Source: an uncultured Cryomorphaceae bacterium (GTDB taxonomy: Bacteria; Bacteroidota; Bacteroidia; Flavobacteriales; Schleiferiaceae). From it: a stretch of DNA of 64,000 nt. The position numbers and the translations under genes are program-made. The DNA is taken from NCBI GenBank assembly GCA_937120475.1, contig CAKZJV010000007.1, positions 1,504,068-1,568,067 of the forward strand. Reading direction: 5' to 3'. The notes beneath the pieces were generated by a model. It did not search any database, was not told the origin of the DNA, and saw only the letters and a program-made list of their open reading frames with translations. The first letter of the stretch is position 1, and each line of letters begins with the position of its first letter. This document shows positions 51,259 through 60,357 of this stretch, one piece after another.

Positions 51259-51836
51259 AAAAGTCTGTAATTAAGGCCTAGCAATACTTGATGCTGCGGG
51301 TTGTATAAAAAGTACTGGTTAAAACGGGGGTACACGGCCGACCGGTAAGAGGTTAGTATCTTAAAATCTTTGCTGACCCGGTATAAAACACATCCAGACC
51401 ATGCATATCTCAGAAGATCATTAGTACTGGTCCGCCACTCTTCAAAGTCGAGATTATTTTCAATGTGAAATAATGTACCTACACCCCAATCTTTTAAAGG
51501 CCAATAGCGGCAACCTAAGTCCAAACTTACCCTATGGCTTATTCCGCTATACCACCAATTTTCGGCTCTTCCTTCAACATGTAGAAACTTATAACCCACC
51601 AAAATGACCGGTTGAATTTTTGAGGGATTCAAAAAATAAGAATATCCTAACCGGGCATACATCCCTAAAGACACGTCTGTTTCTACCTGTTTTTCCCATA
51701 TTTCAAGCGGTTGCCTATTTCCTGCCCCCAAAATTCCGGCCTCTACCTCAAAGTTCGCCTGTCCGCTTAAATCTGTGAAAAATGCAGTAATACAAGAAAT
51801 GAATAAAACGAGGGGCACTATTGCTTTTCTGAACAT
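51255..51836 (-). CDS. Small outer-membrane beta-barrel protein
   Basis: 193 residues from the ATG at 51836. The longer frame from 51869 is rejected because a -7 promoter element lies inside it and the signal peptide (about 1-25, ending LSGQ) starts at 51836. The mature part has amphipathic strands such as VSLGMYARLGYSYFL, VSLDLGCRYWP and HQVLLGLNYRLL, so it is a small outer-membrane barrel without a recognised family. It is the first gene of the five-gene envelope operon. Confidence 0.65.
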   Translation of the reverse strand: MFRKAIVPLVLFISCITAFFTDLSGQANFEVEAGILGAGNRQPLEIWEKQVETDVSLGMYARLGYSYFLNPSKIQPVILVGYKFLHVEGRAENWWYSGISHRVSLDLGCRYWPLKDWGVGTLFHIENNLDFEEWRTSTNDLLRYAWSGCVLYRVSKDFKILTSYRSAVYPRFNQYFLYNPQHQVLLGLNYRLL

Positions 51837-51844
51837 AGCAACTA

Positions 51845-51852
51845 CAAATATA
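51845..51852 (-). promoter_or_regulatory. -7 promoter element of the CotH-phosphatase operon
   Basis: Minus-strand TATATTTG is a perfect TAnnTTTG match, 8 bases before the ATG at 51836. The leader would be very short. No convincing -33 element was seen at the usual distance. Confidence 0.5.
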
Positions 51853-51992
51853 AGCCTCACCTTTGGCAAACCCTTACTTTTAAGAGATAACCAGCCCTTA
51901 CTTCCAACTGTAAAGGGTTACCAGGCTGCGGTTTTAGCGTATTTTTCCCGAACCCGGGCTTGCTCCGCTGCAAAAAGCATTATAACCAAAAC

Positions 51993-52023
51993 AAAAAGGA
52001 GGATTCCTCTCGGATCCTCCTTT
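51993..52023 (-). terminator. Terminator of the tRNA-Leu transcript
   Basis: On the minus strand AAAGGAGGAT and its complement form a 9-10 bp stem with a 9-base loop, followed by TTTTTGTTTT. It lies just downstream of tRNA-Leu. Confidence 0.75.
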
Positions 52024-52026
52024 ATT

Positions 52027-52115
52027 TGGTGCCCCAGGCGGGACTTGAACCCGCACGAACATTGCTGTTCACGGGATTTTAAGTCCCGCGTGTCTACCAA
52101 TTCCACCACCAGGGC
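52027..52115 (-). tRNA. tRNA-Leu (anticodon TAA)
   Basis: The minus strand gives acceptor GCCCTGG pairing with CTGGGGC, a D-arm containing GGTAGACAC, an anticodon loop CTTAAAA (anticodon TAA), a long variable arm (GTGAACAGCAATGTTCG) and a T-arm GGGTTCAAGTCCC, with CCA encoded. The length of about 89 bases and the variable arm are typical of tRNA-Leu. Fragments of its 5' half are repeated to its right. Confidence 0.9.
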
Positions 52116-52185
52116 TGGTGATTTAAATTTATTTTACTTCCTTCACCCTTTACATCACTGCCTGCGGGATTTCCCGCGTGCCATG

Positions 52186-52229
52186 CCTACCGCAAGGTAG
52201 GTCTACCAACCTGTCTGCCGACAGGCAGG
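52186..52229. repeat. Palindromic insertions within tRNA-Leu-derived unit 1
   Basis: A 16-base hairpin with a GCAA tetraloop (52186-52201) and a 20-base nested palindrome (52210-52229) are inserted either side of TCTACCAA, where the intact tRNA has none. The second has the same nested design as the elements at 18681, 18760 and 19315. Confidence 0.75.
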
Positions 52230-52314
52230 TTCCACCACCAGGGCTGGTGATTTAAATTTATTTTACTTCCTTCACCCTTTACATCACTGCCTGCGGGACT
52301 TCCCGCGTGCCATG

Positions 52315-52358
52315 CCTACCGCAAGGTAGGTCTACCAACCTGTCTGCCGACAGGCAGG
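52315..52358. repeat. Palindromic insertions within tRNA-Leu-derived unit 2
   Basis: An exact repetition, 129 bases downstream, of the two palindromes of unit 1, showing that the insertions preceded the duplication. Confidence 0.75.
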
Positions 52359-52465
52359 TTCCACCACCAGGGTAGCTCCGCAATGCGGATTGTTTAAGGT
52401 GGTAAAGTTATAAGGTTTAAGGTTTTCTGCTAAATAGTCGTAAAACAAACCTCAAATCTTAAACT

Positions 52466-52487
52466 AAAAATCCCGCGGAGCGGGATT
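52466..52487 (-). terminator. Terminator of the tRNA-Gly transcript
   Basis: On the minus strand AATCCCGC/GCGGGATT with a 3-base loop is followed by TTTTTAG, just downstream of tRNA-Gly. Confidence 0.7.
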
Positions 52488-52494
52488 CAAGCTG

Positions 52495-52567
<73 letters not shown>

Positions 52568-52615
52568 GAAAAGGGACGGCAAATGTAACAAAATCTGTAT
52601 TTATACAACAAATAT

Positions 52616-55207
52616 TTAGTCGCCAATTTTTCGTTTTACCTCATTGAGTTTCATCAAGGCTTCAACCGGTGTTAAGGTGTTAATATCCAGGTTTTTAATA
52701 TCCTCTCGTATCGATTCCAGAATGGGATCGTCCAGTTTAAAAAAACTCAGTTGCATCTCTTTACCTCCTTTGGTTTTAGCGTTGCCCCGCCCGGCACGGC
52801 TCTTTTCCAGTTCCTTAAGCATTTGATTGGCCCGGTTAATCACCAGGTTAGGCATCCCGGCCATTTGTGCTACATGAATACCAAAACTGTGTTCGCTACC
52901 ACCCGGCCTTAACTTCCGCATAAATATGATGGAATCCTCTACCTCCTTTACACTAACATTAAAGTTGTGCACCCTCTCAAAGAGATTTTCCATTTCATTT
53001 AATTCATGGTAATGGGTAGCAAAAAGGGTTTTAGCACGGCCGGGGTGTTCATGTAAAAATTCAGCAATGGACCAGGCAATGGAAATACCATCGTAGGTGC
53101 TGGTTCCCCTTCCGATTTCGTCCAACAGAACCAGGCTCCGGTCCGAAAGGTTATTCAGTATGCTGGCGGTTTCGTTCATTTCCACCATAAAGGTAGATTC
53201 GCCCTGGCTGATATTATCCGAAGCCCCCACCCTTACAAATATCTTGTCAATAAGGCCAATATGAGCTTCGCGAGCGGGAACGTAACAACCCATTTGCGCC
53301 AATATGCAAATGAGGGCAGTTTGCCTTAGTAATGCTGATTTTCCAGACATATTGGGCCCGGTAATCATCAATATTTGCTGTTCTTCCTTATCCAGAAGCA
53401 GGCTGTTGCTAATGTATTCCTCACCATGCGGTAATCGTTGCTCAATCACCGGGTGGCGGCCCTCCTTAATATCAATGGTAAAAGAGTCATCCAATTCGGG
53501 GAGGCAATAGTTATTCTGCTTAGCCAGGGAGGCAAAAGAATGCAGGCCATCGAGGGTGGCCAATACCTGTGCATTTTGTTGAATATGGTTAATGTAATCC
53601 ACGGCATACTCCACCAGGTCATGGTACAATTGAGATTCCAACGCCAGTATCTTATCCTCCGCACCTAAAATTTTCTGCTCGTACTCCTTTAATTCTTCGG
53701 TTATATAGCGTTCCGCATTAACCAGGGTTTGCTTTCGTATCCAGCTTTGAGGTACTTTATCCTTATGAGTATTGCGTACCTCCAGGTAATATCCGAAAAC
53801 ATTGTTGAAGGCTATTTTAAGGCTGGGAATACCCGTTTTCTCACCCTCTCTTTTCTGGATGGCCAACAGCTGATCCTTACCCGAGGTAAGTAACTCCCGT
53901 AGCTCATCCAGGTCCGGGGAAACACCCTCACGGATTACCCGCCCCTTGCCTATTTGCACCGAAGGTTCTTCGCATAAACTTTCGCCAATTCGCCCGGTAA
54001 GTTTTTCGCAGGGATTGAGCTTATCGGCTACCGAAGAAAGGGCCGGATATTCATCCTTAAAGCAATACTCGCGAATCTCATTGGCATAGTTCAACGCCCG
54101 AAAAAGGTGCTGCAATTCTTTGGGATTGATTTTCCGGGTGCTCAACTTGGCCACCAGTCGCTCCAGGTCGTAAATATTCTCCAGGCGGTCTCTAACCTCA
54201 GATGCCAGTTCGGGGTGCCGCAAGAATTCTTCAGCACCTTGTTGCCGCTGCCTGATCCGGGATACCGACTTTAACGGCATCACCAACCACCGTTTCAGCA
54301 ACCTTCCGCCCATAGGAGAACAGGTATGGTCTATCACTTCAAAAAGCGAAGTTCCATCCGGAGAAGAGCTATTGAAAAGCTCGAGGTTACGCACGGTAAA
54401 CTTATCCATCCAAACGTATTCATCACGATCCAGACGGCTGATATGGGTTATATGTCCCAGTCGGTTATTCTGGGTTTCCTTAAGGTAATGGAATACGGAA
54501 CCGGCCGCTATAATCCCCAAATCCATTTCCTGCACTCCAAAACCTTTCAAGTTTTGGGTTTTGAAGTGTTCCTTTAAGAGCTCCTCGGCAAATTCTTTCT
54601 GATAAACCCAGTCATCCAGGGGAAAAGTGTAATACTGATGGCCAAAAAGCTTTTGGAAATCTTTATTCCTGGATTTGGAGAATAGTATTTCGCTGGGCTT
54701 TAAGCTTTGCAATAATTTATCGATGTAATCGGCCTCACCTTCCGCCAAGAGGAATTCACCGGTGGAAATATCACAAAAACTGATACCGTGACGATCTTTA
54801 CCCAAACAAACCGAACAAAGGAAGTTATTGGATTTAGCTTGTAACACCTGGTCATTAATAGTAACACCCGGAGTTACCAATTCCGTAACCCCCCTCTTCA
54901 CAATTTTTTTAGTGGTTTTGGGATCTTCCAACTGATCGCAGATCGCTACCCTTTGCCCGGCTCTGACCAATTTAGGCAAATAGGTTTCGAGAGAATGATG
55001 GGGAAAACCGGCTAATTCGATATGCGAAGCTGCACCGTTGGCTCTTTTAGTCAGCACAATCCCCAGAATTTTACTGGCTTTTATAGCATCTTCACCAAAG
55101 GTTTCGTAAAAATCTCCTACTCTAAACAACAGCAGCGCGTCCGGATACCGGGACTTGATCTGGTTGTACTGCTTCATTAAAGGGGTTTCGGAGCTTTTTT
55201 TGGCCAA
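52616..55207 (-). CDS. mutS: DNA mismatch repair protein MutS
   Basis: 863 residues. The mismatch-recognition motif [14 protein letters not shown] is near the N-terminus; the connector, lever and clamp regions follow; the ABC ATPase domain has Walker [16 protein letters not shown] and Walker [17 protein letters not shown], then FATHYHEL. The C-terminal segment [17 protein letters not shown] is the usual dimerisation tail. It recognises base mismatches and recruits MutL. It is divergent from the SpoU-type methyltransferase gene, 45 bases away. Confidence 0.97.
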   Translation of the reverse strand: MAKKSSETPLMKQYNQIKSRYPDALLLFRVGDFYETFGEDAIKASKILGIVLTKRANGAASHIELAGFPHHSLETYLPKLVRAGQRVAICDQLEDPKTTKKIVKRGVTELVTPGVTINDQVLQAKSNNFLCSVCLGKDRHGISFCDISTGEFLLAEGEADYIDKLLQSLKPSEILFSKSRNKDFQKLFGHQYYTFPLDDWVYQKEFAEELLKEHFKTQNLKGFGVQEMDLGIIAAGSVFHYLKETQNNRLGHITHISRLDRDEYVWMDKFTVRNLELFNSSSPDGTSLFEVIDHTCSPMGGRLLKRWLVMPLKSVSRIRQRQQGAEEFLRHPELASEVRDRLENIYDLERLVAKLSTRKINPKELQHLFRALNYANEIREYCFKDEYPALSSVADKLNPCEKLTGRIGESLCEEPSVQIGKGRVIREGVSPDLDELRELLTSGKDQLLAIQKREGEKTGIPSLKIAFNNVFGYYLEVRNTHKDKVPQSWIRKQTLVNAERYITEELKEYEQKILGAEDKILALESQLYHDLVEYAVDYINHIQQNAQVLATLDGLHSFASLAKQNNYCLPELDDSFTIDIKEGRHPVIEQRLPHGEEYISNSLLLDKEEQQILMITGPNMSGKSALLRQTALICILAQMGCYVPAREAHIGLIDKIFVRVGASDNISQGESTFMVEMNETASILNNLSDRSLVLLDEIGRGTSTYDGISIAWSIAEFLHEHPGRAKTLFATHYHELNEMENLFERVHNFNVSVKEVEDSIIFMRKLRPGGSEHSFGIHVAQMAGMPNLVINRANQMLKELEKSRAGRGNAKTKGGKEMQLSFFKLDDPILESIREDIKNLDINTLTPVEALMKLNEVKRKIGD

Positions 55208-55252
55208 AATTCATTCTATTTTTGGATAGCCAGCTAAGATAAAAAAGAGCTT

Positions 55253-55795
55253 ATGAGAAAGTTGCAGATGCATGAATTAAATCGGCTCTCGGTAGAGGAG
55301 TTCAAAAAATCGGAGAAATATCCGGTTAACGTGGTTTTAGATAATGTACGTAGTGTTTTGAACGTGGGCTCGGTTTTCCGCACCTGCGATGCCTTTAAGA
55401 TTAGTCACCTTTGGCTATGCGGACTTACCCCAACCCCTGAAATGCGTGAAATGCGTAAAACGGCACTGGGAAGTACCGAGTCTGTGGATTGGAGCCACCG
55501 CGAAAGCACGCTGGAAACTGTTAGAGAATTAAAGCGAAAAGGCTTTACGGTGTTGGGGGTAGAGCAAACCACCGGATCAGTAAGCCTACATGAGTTCAAA
55601 ACAACTGACAGACCACTGGCAGTGGTATTTGGTAATGAGGTAAAAGGTATTGATCAAACCGTAATTGACCTTTGCGATCACATAATTGAGATTCCGCAAT
55701 TCGGCACCAAGCATTCGCTCAATATTTCAGTAAGTGCCGGCATCGTTCTCTGGAAGCTGATAGAAACCTCTATAAAAGAAGATGCCTCCCGGTAA
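55253..55795 (+). CDS. SpoU/TrmH-type RNA 2'-O-methyltransferase
   Basis: 180 residues of the SPOUT fold: motif 1 NVVLDNVRSVLNVGSVFRTCDAF, motif 2 LAVVFGNEVKGI and motif 3 IEIPQFGTKHSLNISVSAGIVLW (knotted SAM site). The absence of an N-terminal RNA-binding extension points to a TrmH/TrmL-like tRNA enzyme or a short RlmB-like one; the target base is not predictable. The final codons (Asp-Ala-Ser-Arg) form the left arm of its own terminator, with the stop codon as the loop. Confidence 0.88.
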   Translation: MRKLQMHELNRLSVEEFKKSEKYPVNVVLDNVRSVLNVGSVFRTCDAFKISHLWLCGLTPTPEMREMRKTALGSTESVDWSHRESTLETVRELKRKGFTVLGVEQTTGSVSLHEFKTTDRPLAVVFGNEVKGIDQTVIDLCDHIIEIPQFGTKHSLNISVSAGIVLWKLIETSIKEDASR

Positions 55796-55809
55796 CCGGG
55801 AGGCATCTA
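55781..55809. terminator. Terminator with stop codon as loop
   Basis: GATGCCTCCCGG pairs perfectly with CCGGGAGGCATC around the TAA stop codon of the methyltransferase gene (55793-55795). It also lies at the 3' end of the convergent ompA-like gene and may serve both. Confidence 0.75.
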
Positions 55810-55832
55810 AGTATGTAGTTACCTAACTTTTA

Positions 55833-57254
55833 TTATTGTACTACAAAATCAACCCTGCGGTTAACGTCATAGCGACTGTTAGCCAATGGGTCTCCTTCTC
55901 CGGCAGATTCAGTAGTGAACCTTCCGGCATCAATTCCATAAACCTGAACCAATTGCTTAACAACAGCCTCGGCACGTCTCTTAGCCAGGTTCTTGTTATA
56001 TTCTTCAGAACCCCTGTTATCAGCATGACCTACTACTCTAACTTTCACGTTAGGGTTGTTTTTCATAGCTATAGCCGTGGTAGCTAAACGATCGTGGTTA
56101 GCTGCAGTAACCGTAGCACTGTTGAAGGCAAAGTAAACAGGAGGCAGGAATGCACCGCTGATACCGCCACCAGTAGGAATAGTTTTTCCCTGGAAGTTTA
56201 CCAATGCTCCTTTAGCTGTGTTAGGTTCTTTATCCATGTAGTCAGCTACACCGTCACCATCAGAATCAACCGCGCGACCTTTGGCGTCAACTTTGGCTCC
56301 TTTAGCTGTAAATGGATCTTCATCCATATAATCAGGAATACCATCCTGGTCAACATCGGTGGCTTTACCGCTACCGTCCACTACTACACCTTCGGGAGTG
56401 TTATTTTCTTTATCAAAGAAGTTGTTTACGCCATCTTTATCATCATCGGTAGTAAGTTGATCGAAGTTGTTTTTCACTTCTTCAATTTCAGCAAACATTT
56501 TATCCAATGGATTGGAGTAAACTACAGAAGTTTTATCCTTATCACCGAAGTTATAAGAAACACCTACACCAATAAATCCAAAAGCATCAGTAGTGTTACC
56601 CACAACAAGAGCATCTGGAAAATCCTCAGTCATGAAGGTATGCTTATAAAGTACGTCTAAATCCAAACCATTCGTTAAACGATATTTATAATTTAATTGG
56701 ATAGGAATGGTTGCTTGCAGAGCACGAGGAGTTTCTTGGTCATCTTTTCTACGACCTGAAAAGTCAACGAGACCTGCTTGGGCAATGGTATCGCCACCAA
56801 TAGCGTATGAAGTTGCTGAAATACTGGAAATACCAGCACCTACAGAAAATAAGAGAGCACTTCTACGATCATGCACCTTTCCTTGCAAAACCCAGTTGCT
56901 AAGGTTGAAAACAATTGAAAGGTCAGCGTCAATATAATCTCCTTCAAAATAAACCACATTACGAGTACCGGAAGTAGCATGATAACCGGCTGAACCGGAA
57001 ACACCAATAGTAGGGTTGAAAAATTTGGTAAGATGTCCTCTTACACCAATTTCGAAACCACCCACATCGCTAGGAATTCCGTCAGCCTTATCTCCACTAA
57101 AGCTGATAGCATCTCCTAAACTTAAGGTTGGTCCTACGGTAGCACCAATAGACCAGCTGCGGAAGTTATCCACGTGAGCTTCGGTCTTGGTCTCCTGTGC
57201 ATTAGCGACTATTACGCCAATAGCCATTAAAAACAGTAAACTGTACTTTTTCAT
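55833..57254 (-). CDS. OmpA-family outer-membrane protein with calcium-binding repeats
   Basis: 473 residues: a signal peptide (ending ANAQ), an N-terminal eight-strand barrel (about 30-245), thrombospondin type-3-like Asp-rich repeats (about 265-345; DDDKDGVNNFFD, DVDQDGIPDYMDEDP, DSDGDGVADYMD) and a C-terminal OmpA/MotB peptidoglycan-binding domain (about 365-473; VRVVGHADNRGSEEYNKNLAKRRAEAV). It links the outer membrane to peptidoglycan and is usually abundant. A -7 element lies at 57327-57334, giving a leader of about 65 bases. Confidence 0.93.
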   Translation of the reverse strand: MKKYSLLFLMAIGVIVANAQETKTEAHVDNFRSWSIGATVGPTLSLGDAISFSGDKADGIPSDVGGFEIGVRGHLTKFFNPTIGVSGSAGYHATSGTRNVVYFEGDYIDADLSIVFNLSNWVLQGKVHDRRSALLFSVGAGISSISATSYAIGGDTIAQAGLVDFSGRRKDDQETPRALQATIPIQLNYKYRLTNGLDLDVLYKHTFMTEDFPDALVVGNTTDAFGFIGVGVSYNFGDKDKTSVVYSNPLDKMFAEIEEVKNNFDQLTTDDDKDGVNNFFDKENNTPEGVVVDGSGKATDVDQDGIPDYMDEDPFTAKGAKVDAKGRAVDSDGDGVADYMDKEPNTAKGALVNFQGKTIPTGGGISGAFLPPVYFAFNSATVTAANHDRLATTAIAMKNNPNVKVRVVGHADNRGSEEYNKNLAKRRAEAVVKQLVQVYGIDAGRFTTESAGEGDPLANSRYDVNRRVDFVVQ

Positions 57255-57326
57255 AAAAATTAATTTTTAGGTAACTAATTTGGTCTAATAAATCATTCAG
57301 TAAGAACTTTCTGTAGTTCTAGTGCG

Positions 57327-57334
57327 CAAAAGTA
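57327..57334 (-). promoter_or_regulatory. -7 promoter element of the OmpA gene
   Basis: Minus-strand TACTTTTG is a perfect TAnnTTTG match, 72 bases before the ATG. The long leader is typical of abundant outer-membrane protein mRNAs. Confidence 0.55.
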
Positions 57335-57408
57335 ACAATTCATTCTTTTGACTGCACTATCTACCTTACAAAGTTCATTAAGAAATTGTTTAGTTCGTGG
57401 TACTTTTT

Positions 57409-58017
57409 TTACCGAATGGCCTGAAAAATAAGTTCTTGCACAACCATAAGATCATCTTTAGAGTTCAAGAAGTCCATATCCTCAGCATTGATTATCAGGT
57501 ACTTGGATTTCACCAAACCTTTCAACGCTATTTGGTAAGCCTCATGCACACTTTTGAGGTATTCACTACTGATCTTTTGTTCATAAGTCCTCCCCCGAAG
57601 CTGGATATTACGTTTTGCGGTATTAATTGATCGATTAATGAACACGATAAGGTCCGGTTGTGGCAATTGTCGGTTAATAATTTCAAAAAAATCACGGTAC
57701 AGACGGTATTCTACCGGCCCCAAATTGATACCTGCAAAAACCAGGCTTTTCATGAGTGTGTAGTCCGATACAACCACGGGTTGAAATAGGTCTTGCCGAC
57801 TCACCTTTTCCTTTAACTGGTGGTAGCGATCAGCCAAAAAAGACATTTCAAGGGGAAAAGAATAGCGTTCAGGTTCTTCGTAAAAACGAGCCAAAAACGG
57901 GTTTTCCTCAAACTCTTCCAATATCAGCCGCGCCTTCACTTCTTCAGCCAGCAGGCGCGCTAAAGTAGTTTTGCCGGAACCGATGTTTCCTTCAATACAG
58001 ATGTAGGCCGACTTCAT
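57409..58017 (-). CDS. Deoxynucleoside kinase
   Basis: 202 residues of the thymidine-kinase-2/dNK type: P-loop CIEGNIGSGKTTLARLLA at the N-terminus, then FEENPFLARFYEEPERYSFPLEMSFLADRY, the DRS-like VVSDYTLMKSLVFA and PDLIVFINRSINTAKRNIQLRGR, the lid arginines. It phosphorylates deoxynucleosides in the salvage pathway. It overlaps folK by 4 bases (ATGA-type), a pair common in Bacteroidota. Confidence 0.9.
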   Translation of the reverse strand: MKSAYICIEGNIGSGKTTLARLLAEEVKARLILEEFEENPFLARFYEEPERYSFPLEMSFLADRYHQLKEKVSRQDLFQPVVVSDYTLMKSLVFAGINLGPVEYRLYRDFFEIINRQLPQPDLIVFINRSINTAKRNIQLRGRTYEQKISSEYLKSVHEAYQIALKGLVKSKYLIINAEDMDFLNSKDDLMVVQELIFQAIR

Positions 58018-58538
58018 ACTTTAGTAACGCTTAAGTTATCGTCCAATTCAAGAATAAGGGTGCTTATTGTTTTGCGGAGAACGGGGTGTTCATAATCCGG
58101 GATTAATTCTTCCAAAGGCTGCAGGGCAAAGCGCCTTTGTTGCAGCCGGGGGTGCGGTATAACTAGTTTTTTCGTTTCCAGCACAAGCCGGTCGTAAAAT
58201 AAGATATCCAGGTCAATAGGTCGTGAAGTGTATTGCGGTGAAGTGTTCCGGCTACGGCCCAGTTCCTTCTCTATACCCAGCATTCTTTCCATTAATTCTT
58301 CCGGCTCTAACCCGGTTTCTAAAAGCAGTACCTGGTTATAAAAATCGGGAGCACCTTGCATGCCCCAGGCTTCCGTTCGGTACACCGAGCTGCTCTGCAA
58401 TATTTCCCCCAATGCCCTAAACCTGATTTCAACCTGCTTAAAGGTAGCCATTACATCACCTAAATTACCCCCTAACAGCACGGCAACCTGATGCCTCCCT
58501 TTGCTTTTTCCTACAGTATTCTTTCTTAATATTGCCAT
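58014..58538 (-). CDS. folK: 2-amino-4-hydroxy-6-hydroxymethyldihydropteridine pyrophosphokinase
   Basis: 174 residues. The N-terminal VAVLLGGNLGDVMATFKQ and the signature RPIDLDILFYDRLVLETKKLVIPHPRL are complete, including the metal-binding DLD. It makes the pyrophosphate intermediate of folate synthesis. It is 36 bases from and divergent to sppA. Confidence 0.95.
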   Translation of the reverse strand: MAILRKNTVGKSKGRHQVAVLLGGNLGDVMATFKQVEIRFRALGEILQSSSVYRTEAWGMQGAPDFYNQVLLLETGLEPEELMERMLGIEKELGRSRNTSPQYTSRPIDLDILFYDRLVLETKKLVIPHPRLQQRRFALQPLEELIPDYEHPVLRKTISTLILELDDNLSVTKV

Positions 58539-58574
58539 TACAACAGCGCAAAACTAATCTTTACATAAAGACTC

Positions 58575-60341
58575 ATGAAGACATTCCTGAAAATGCTTTT
58601 GGCCACAATAATCGGAGGCTTCCTTTTATTGTTTATCCTTTTTATAGTGTTGGCCTCCATCGCTTCATTGGCTGAACCTGAAATTGTGGTTAAGGAAAAT
58701 TCCATACTGCGGGTGGATATGAACTCGGTAATTTATGAGCGGGCCGATAACAATCCCTTCGCCTCTTTCGACCCCATCAGCGGGATGGCCGAGAGACCTT
58801 TAGGGCTTAACGAGATACTAGCCAGTATTAAAACCGCCAAGAACGATTCTAAAATTTCGGGAATTTACCTGGACGGGGGCGTACCTCTTACCGGTAACGC
58901 TACCCTTAAAGAAATTCGCGATGCCCTTATCGATTTTCGCGAAAGCGGAAAATTCGTGTACAGTTACAGTGAAATACTTTCACAAAAAGGGTATTACCTG
59001 GCTTCGGCTGCCGATTCGGTAATGGTAAATCCCGAGGGATTTTTTGAATGGAAAGGTTTAAGTGCCAGTGTGACTTACCTTAAAGAGGCTATGGATAAAC
59101 TGGGCGTAAAGCCAGAGGTACTCCGGGCCACGGGCAATAAATTTAAAAGTGCGGTGGAACCTTATTTGCGCCAGGATATGAGTGAGGAAAACCGCCTTCA
59201 ATTGAGTACCCTGCTGGGTTCGGTTTGGGGCAGCTATACGGATGACATTGCAAAGTCAATGAATCTTTCCGTAGCTACGCTGGATCAATTGGCCAACGAA
59301 AATGTAATTATCGCTCCAACCGAGGCTTTAAAAAATGGTCTCATCCATGCCACGGTTTATGAAGACCAGGTAATGGATATATTGATGAGGCGTACCGGAA
59401 CCGATGAGGTGGATGATATTCCCTTTATCAGCGTACACAGCTATGCCGGTTCAGCCAGTTTAAACGGTGATGGCGGCTACAGTTCGGATAAAATTGCCGT
59501 GGTTATTGCTCAGGGCGATATTGTTAGTGGTGAAGGAACAGAGTACAGCATTGGCAGCGACCGTATTGCGGAGGCCTTGCGCAAGGCACGCACCAATGAC
59601 AACATCAAAGCGGTTGTACTGCGGGTAAACAGTCCCGGAGGCAGTGCCCTGGCTTCAGAAGTAATATGGCGTGAAATGGATCTTTTGAGAAAGGTAAAAC
59701 CAGTGGTAGCCTCTATGGGTGACCTGGCTGCCAGTGGTGGTTACTACATTTCCTGTTTTGCCGATACCATTGTGGCCCAACCCAACACCATTACGGGCAG
59801 TATAGGGGCTTTTGGCCTGTTTTTTACCGGGCAGGATTTACTGAACAACAAGCTGGGTGTTAACATAGAAACCGTTCCCACCCACCGCTACTCGGATTTA
59901 GGGACTTTTGACCGGCCTCTAAGTGACGGAGAAAGGCAAATACTGATTGCCTCGGTGGATGATATTTACAACACTTTTAAGGAAAGGGTAGCGGAAGGAC
60001 GCGGCATGAATACGGCCTATGTGGACAGTATTGGCCAGGGCAGGGTTTGGTCAGGCAAAGATGCCCTCCGCCTGGGGCTGGTGGATATGATGGGTGGATT
60101 GGATACCGCCATTTCTATTGCCCGAAACATGGCAGGCATTGAAGGAGAGTATCGCATAGTGGAATATCCTGAGCAGGAAGATCCCTTTACCCGCTTGCTG
60201 AGGGAATTCGGTGGAAACTACGAAGCGCGCCTCCTGCGTGAGCGCCTCGGTGAGTATGCTCATTACCTGGAAATGGCTGAACGGATTCAAAAGTCACAAG
60301 GGATACAAACCCGCCTGGCTTTCGATCTGCAAATCGACTAA
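58575..60341 (+). CDS. sppA: Signal peptide peptidase SppA, long form
   Basis: 588 residues. An N-terminal transmembrane helix (about 8-32) precedes two S49 domains. The catalytic Lys191 lies in NKFKSAVEPYLRQDMSEENR of the first domain and the nucleophile Ser387 in MGDLAASGGYYIS of the second, the dyad of the 67-kDa E. coli type. It cleaves remnant signal peptides in the membrane on the periplasmic side. It is followed, 16 bases after its stop, by the transporter frame. Confidence 0.95.
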   Translation: MKTFLKMLLATIIGGFLLLFILFIVLASIASLAEPEIVVKENSILRVDMNSVIYERADNNPFASFDPISGMAERPLGLNEILASIKTAKNDSKISGIYLDGGVPLTGNATLKEIRDALIDFRESGKFVYSYSEILSQKGYYLASAADSVMVNPEGFFEWKGLSASVTYLKEAMDKLGVKPEVLRATGNKFKSAVEPYLRQDMSEENRLQLSTLLGSVWGSYTDDIAKSMNLSVATLDQLANENVIIAPTEALKNGLIHATVYEDQVMDILMRRTGTDEVDDIPFISVHSYAGSASLNGDGGYSSDKIAVVIAQGDIVSGEGTEYSIGSDRIAEALRKARTNDNIKAVVLRVNSPGGSALASEVIWREMDLLRKVKPVVASMGDLAASGGYYISCFADTIVAQPNTITGSIGAFGLFFTGQDLLNNKLGVNIETVPTHRYSDLGTFDRPLSDGERQILIASVDDIYNTFKERVAEGRGMNTAYVDSIGQGRVWSGKDALRLGLVDMMGGLDTAISIARNMAGIEGEYRIVEYPEQEDPFTRLLREFGGNYEARLLRERLGEYAHYLEMAERIQKSQGIQTRLAFDLQID

Positions 60342-60357
60342 ACAATTTGGATAAACC

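Larger units (their letters stand above)
52101..52372. repeat. Tandem 129-base repeat derived from the tRNA-Leu 5' half
   Basis: Bases 52101-52243 recur at 52230-52372 (offset 129, one observed difference, at 52170/52299). Each unit (about 52171-52244 and 52300-52373) holds the tRNA-Leu acceptor 5' strand, D-arm pieces and the anticodon stem, with TTAAG of the anticodon loop lost. Two palindromes split each unit: CCTACCGCAAGGTAGG (52186-52201; 52315-52330) and CCTGTCTGCCGACAGGCAGG (52210-52229; 52339-52358). The linker matches the tRNA-Leu 5' flank (TTTAAATTTATTTTAC), so upstream flank was duplicated too. Confidence 0.85.

Noticed and set aside
52171-52372. Additional functional tRNA-Leu genes
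   Set aside because: The repeated units lack the 3' half, the anticodon loop and the T-arm and are interrupted by hairpins; they are relics, not tRNAs.
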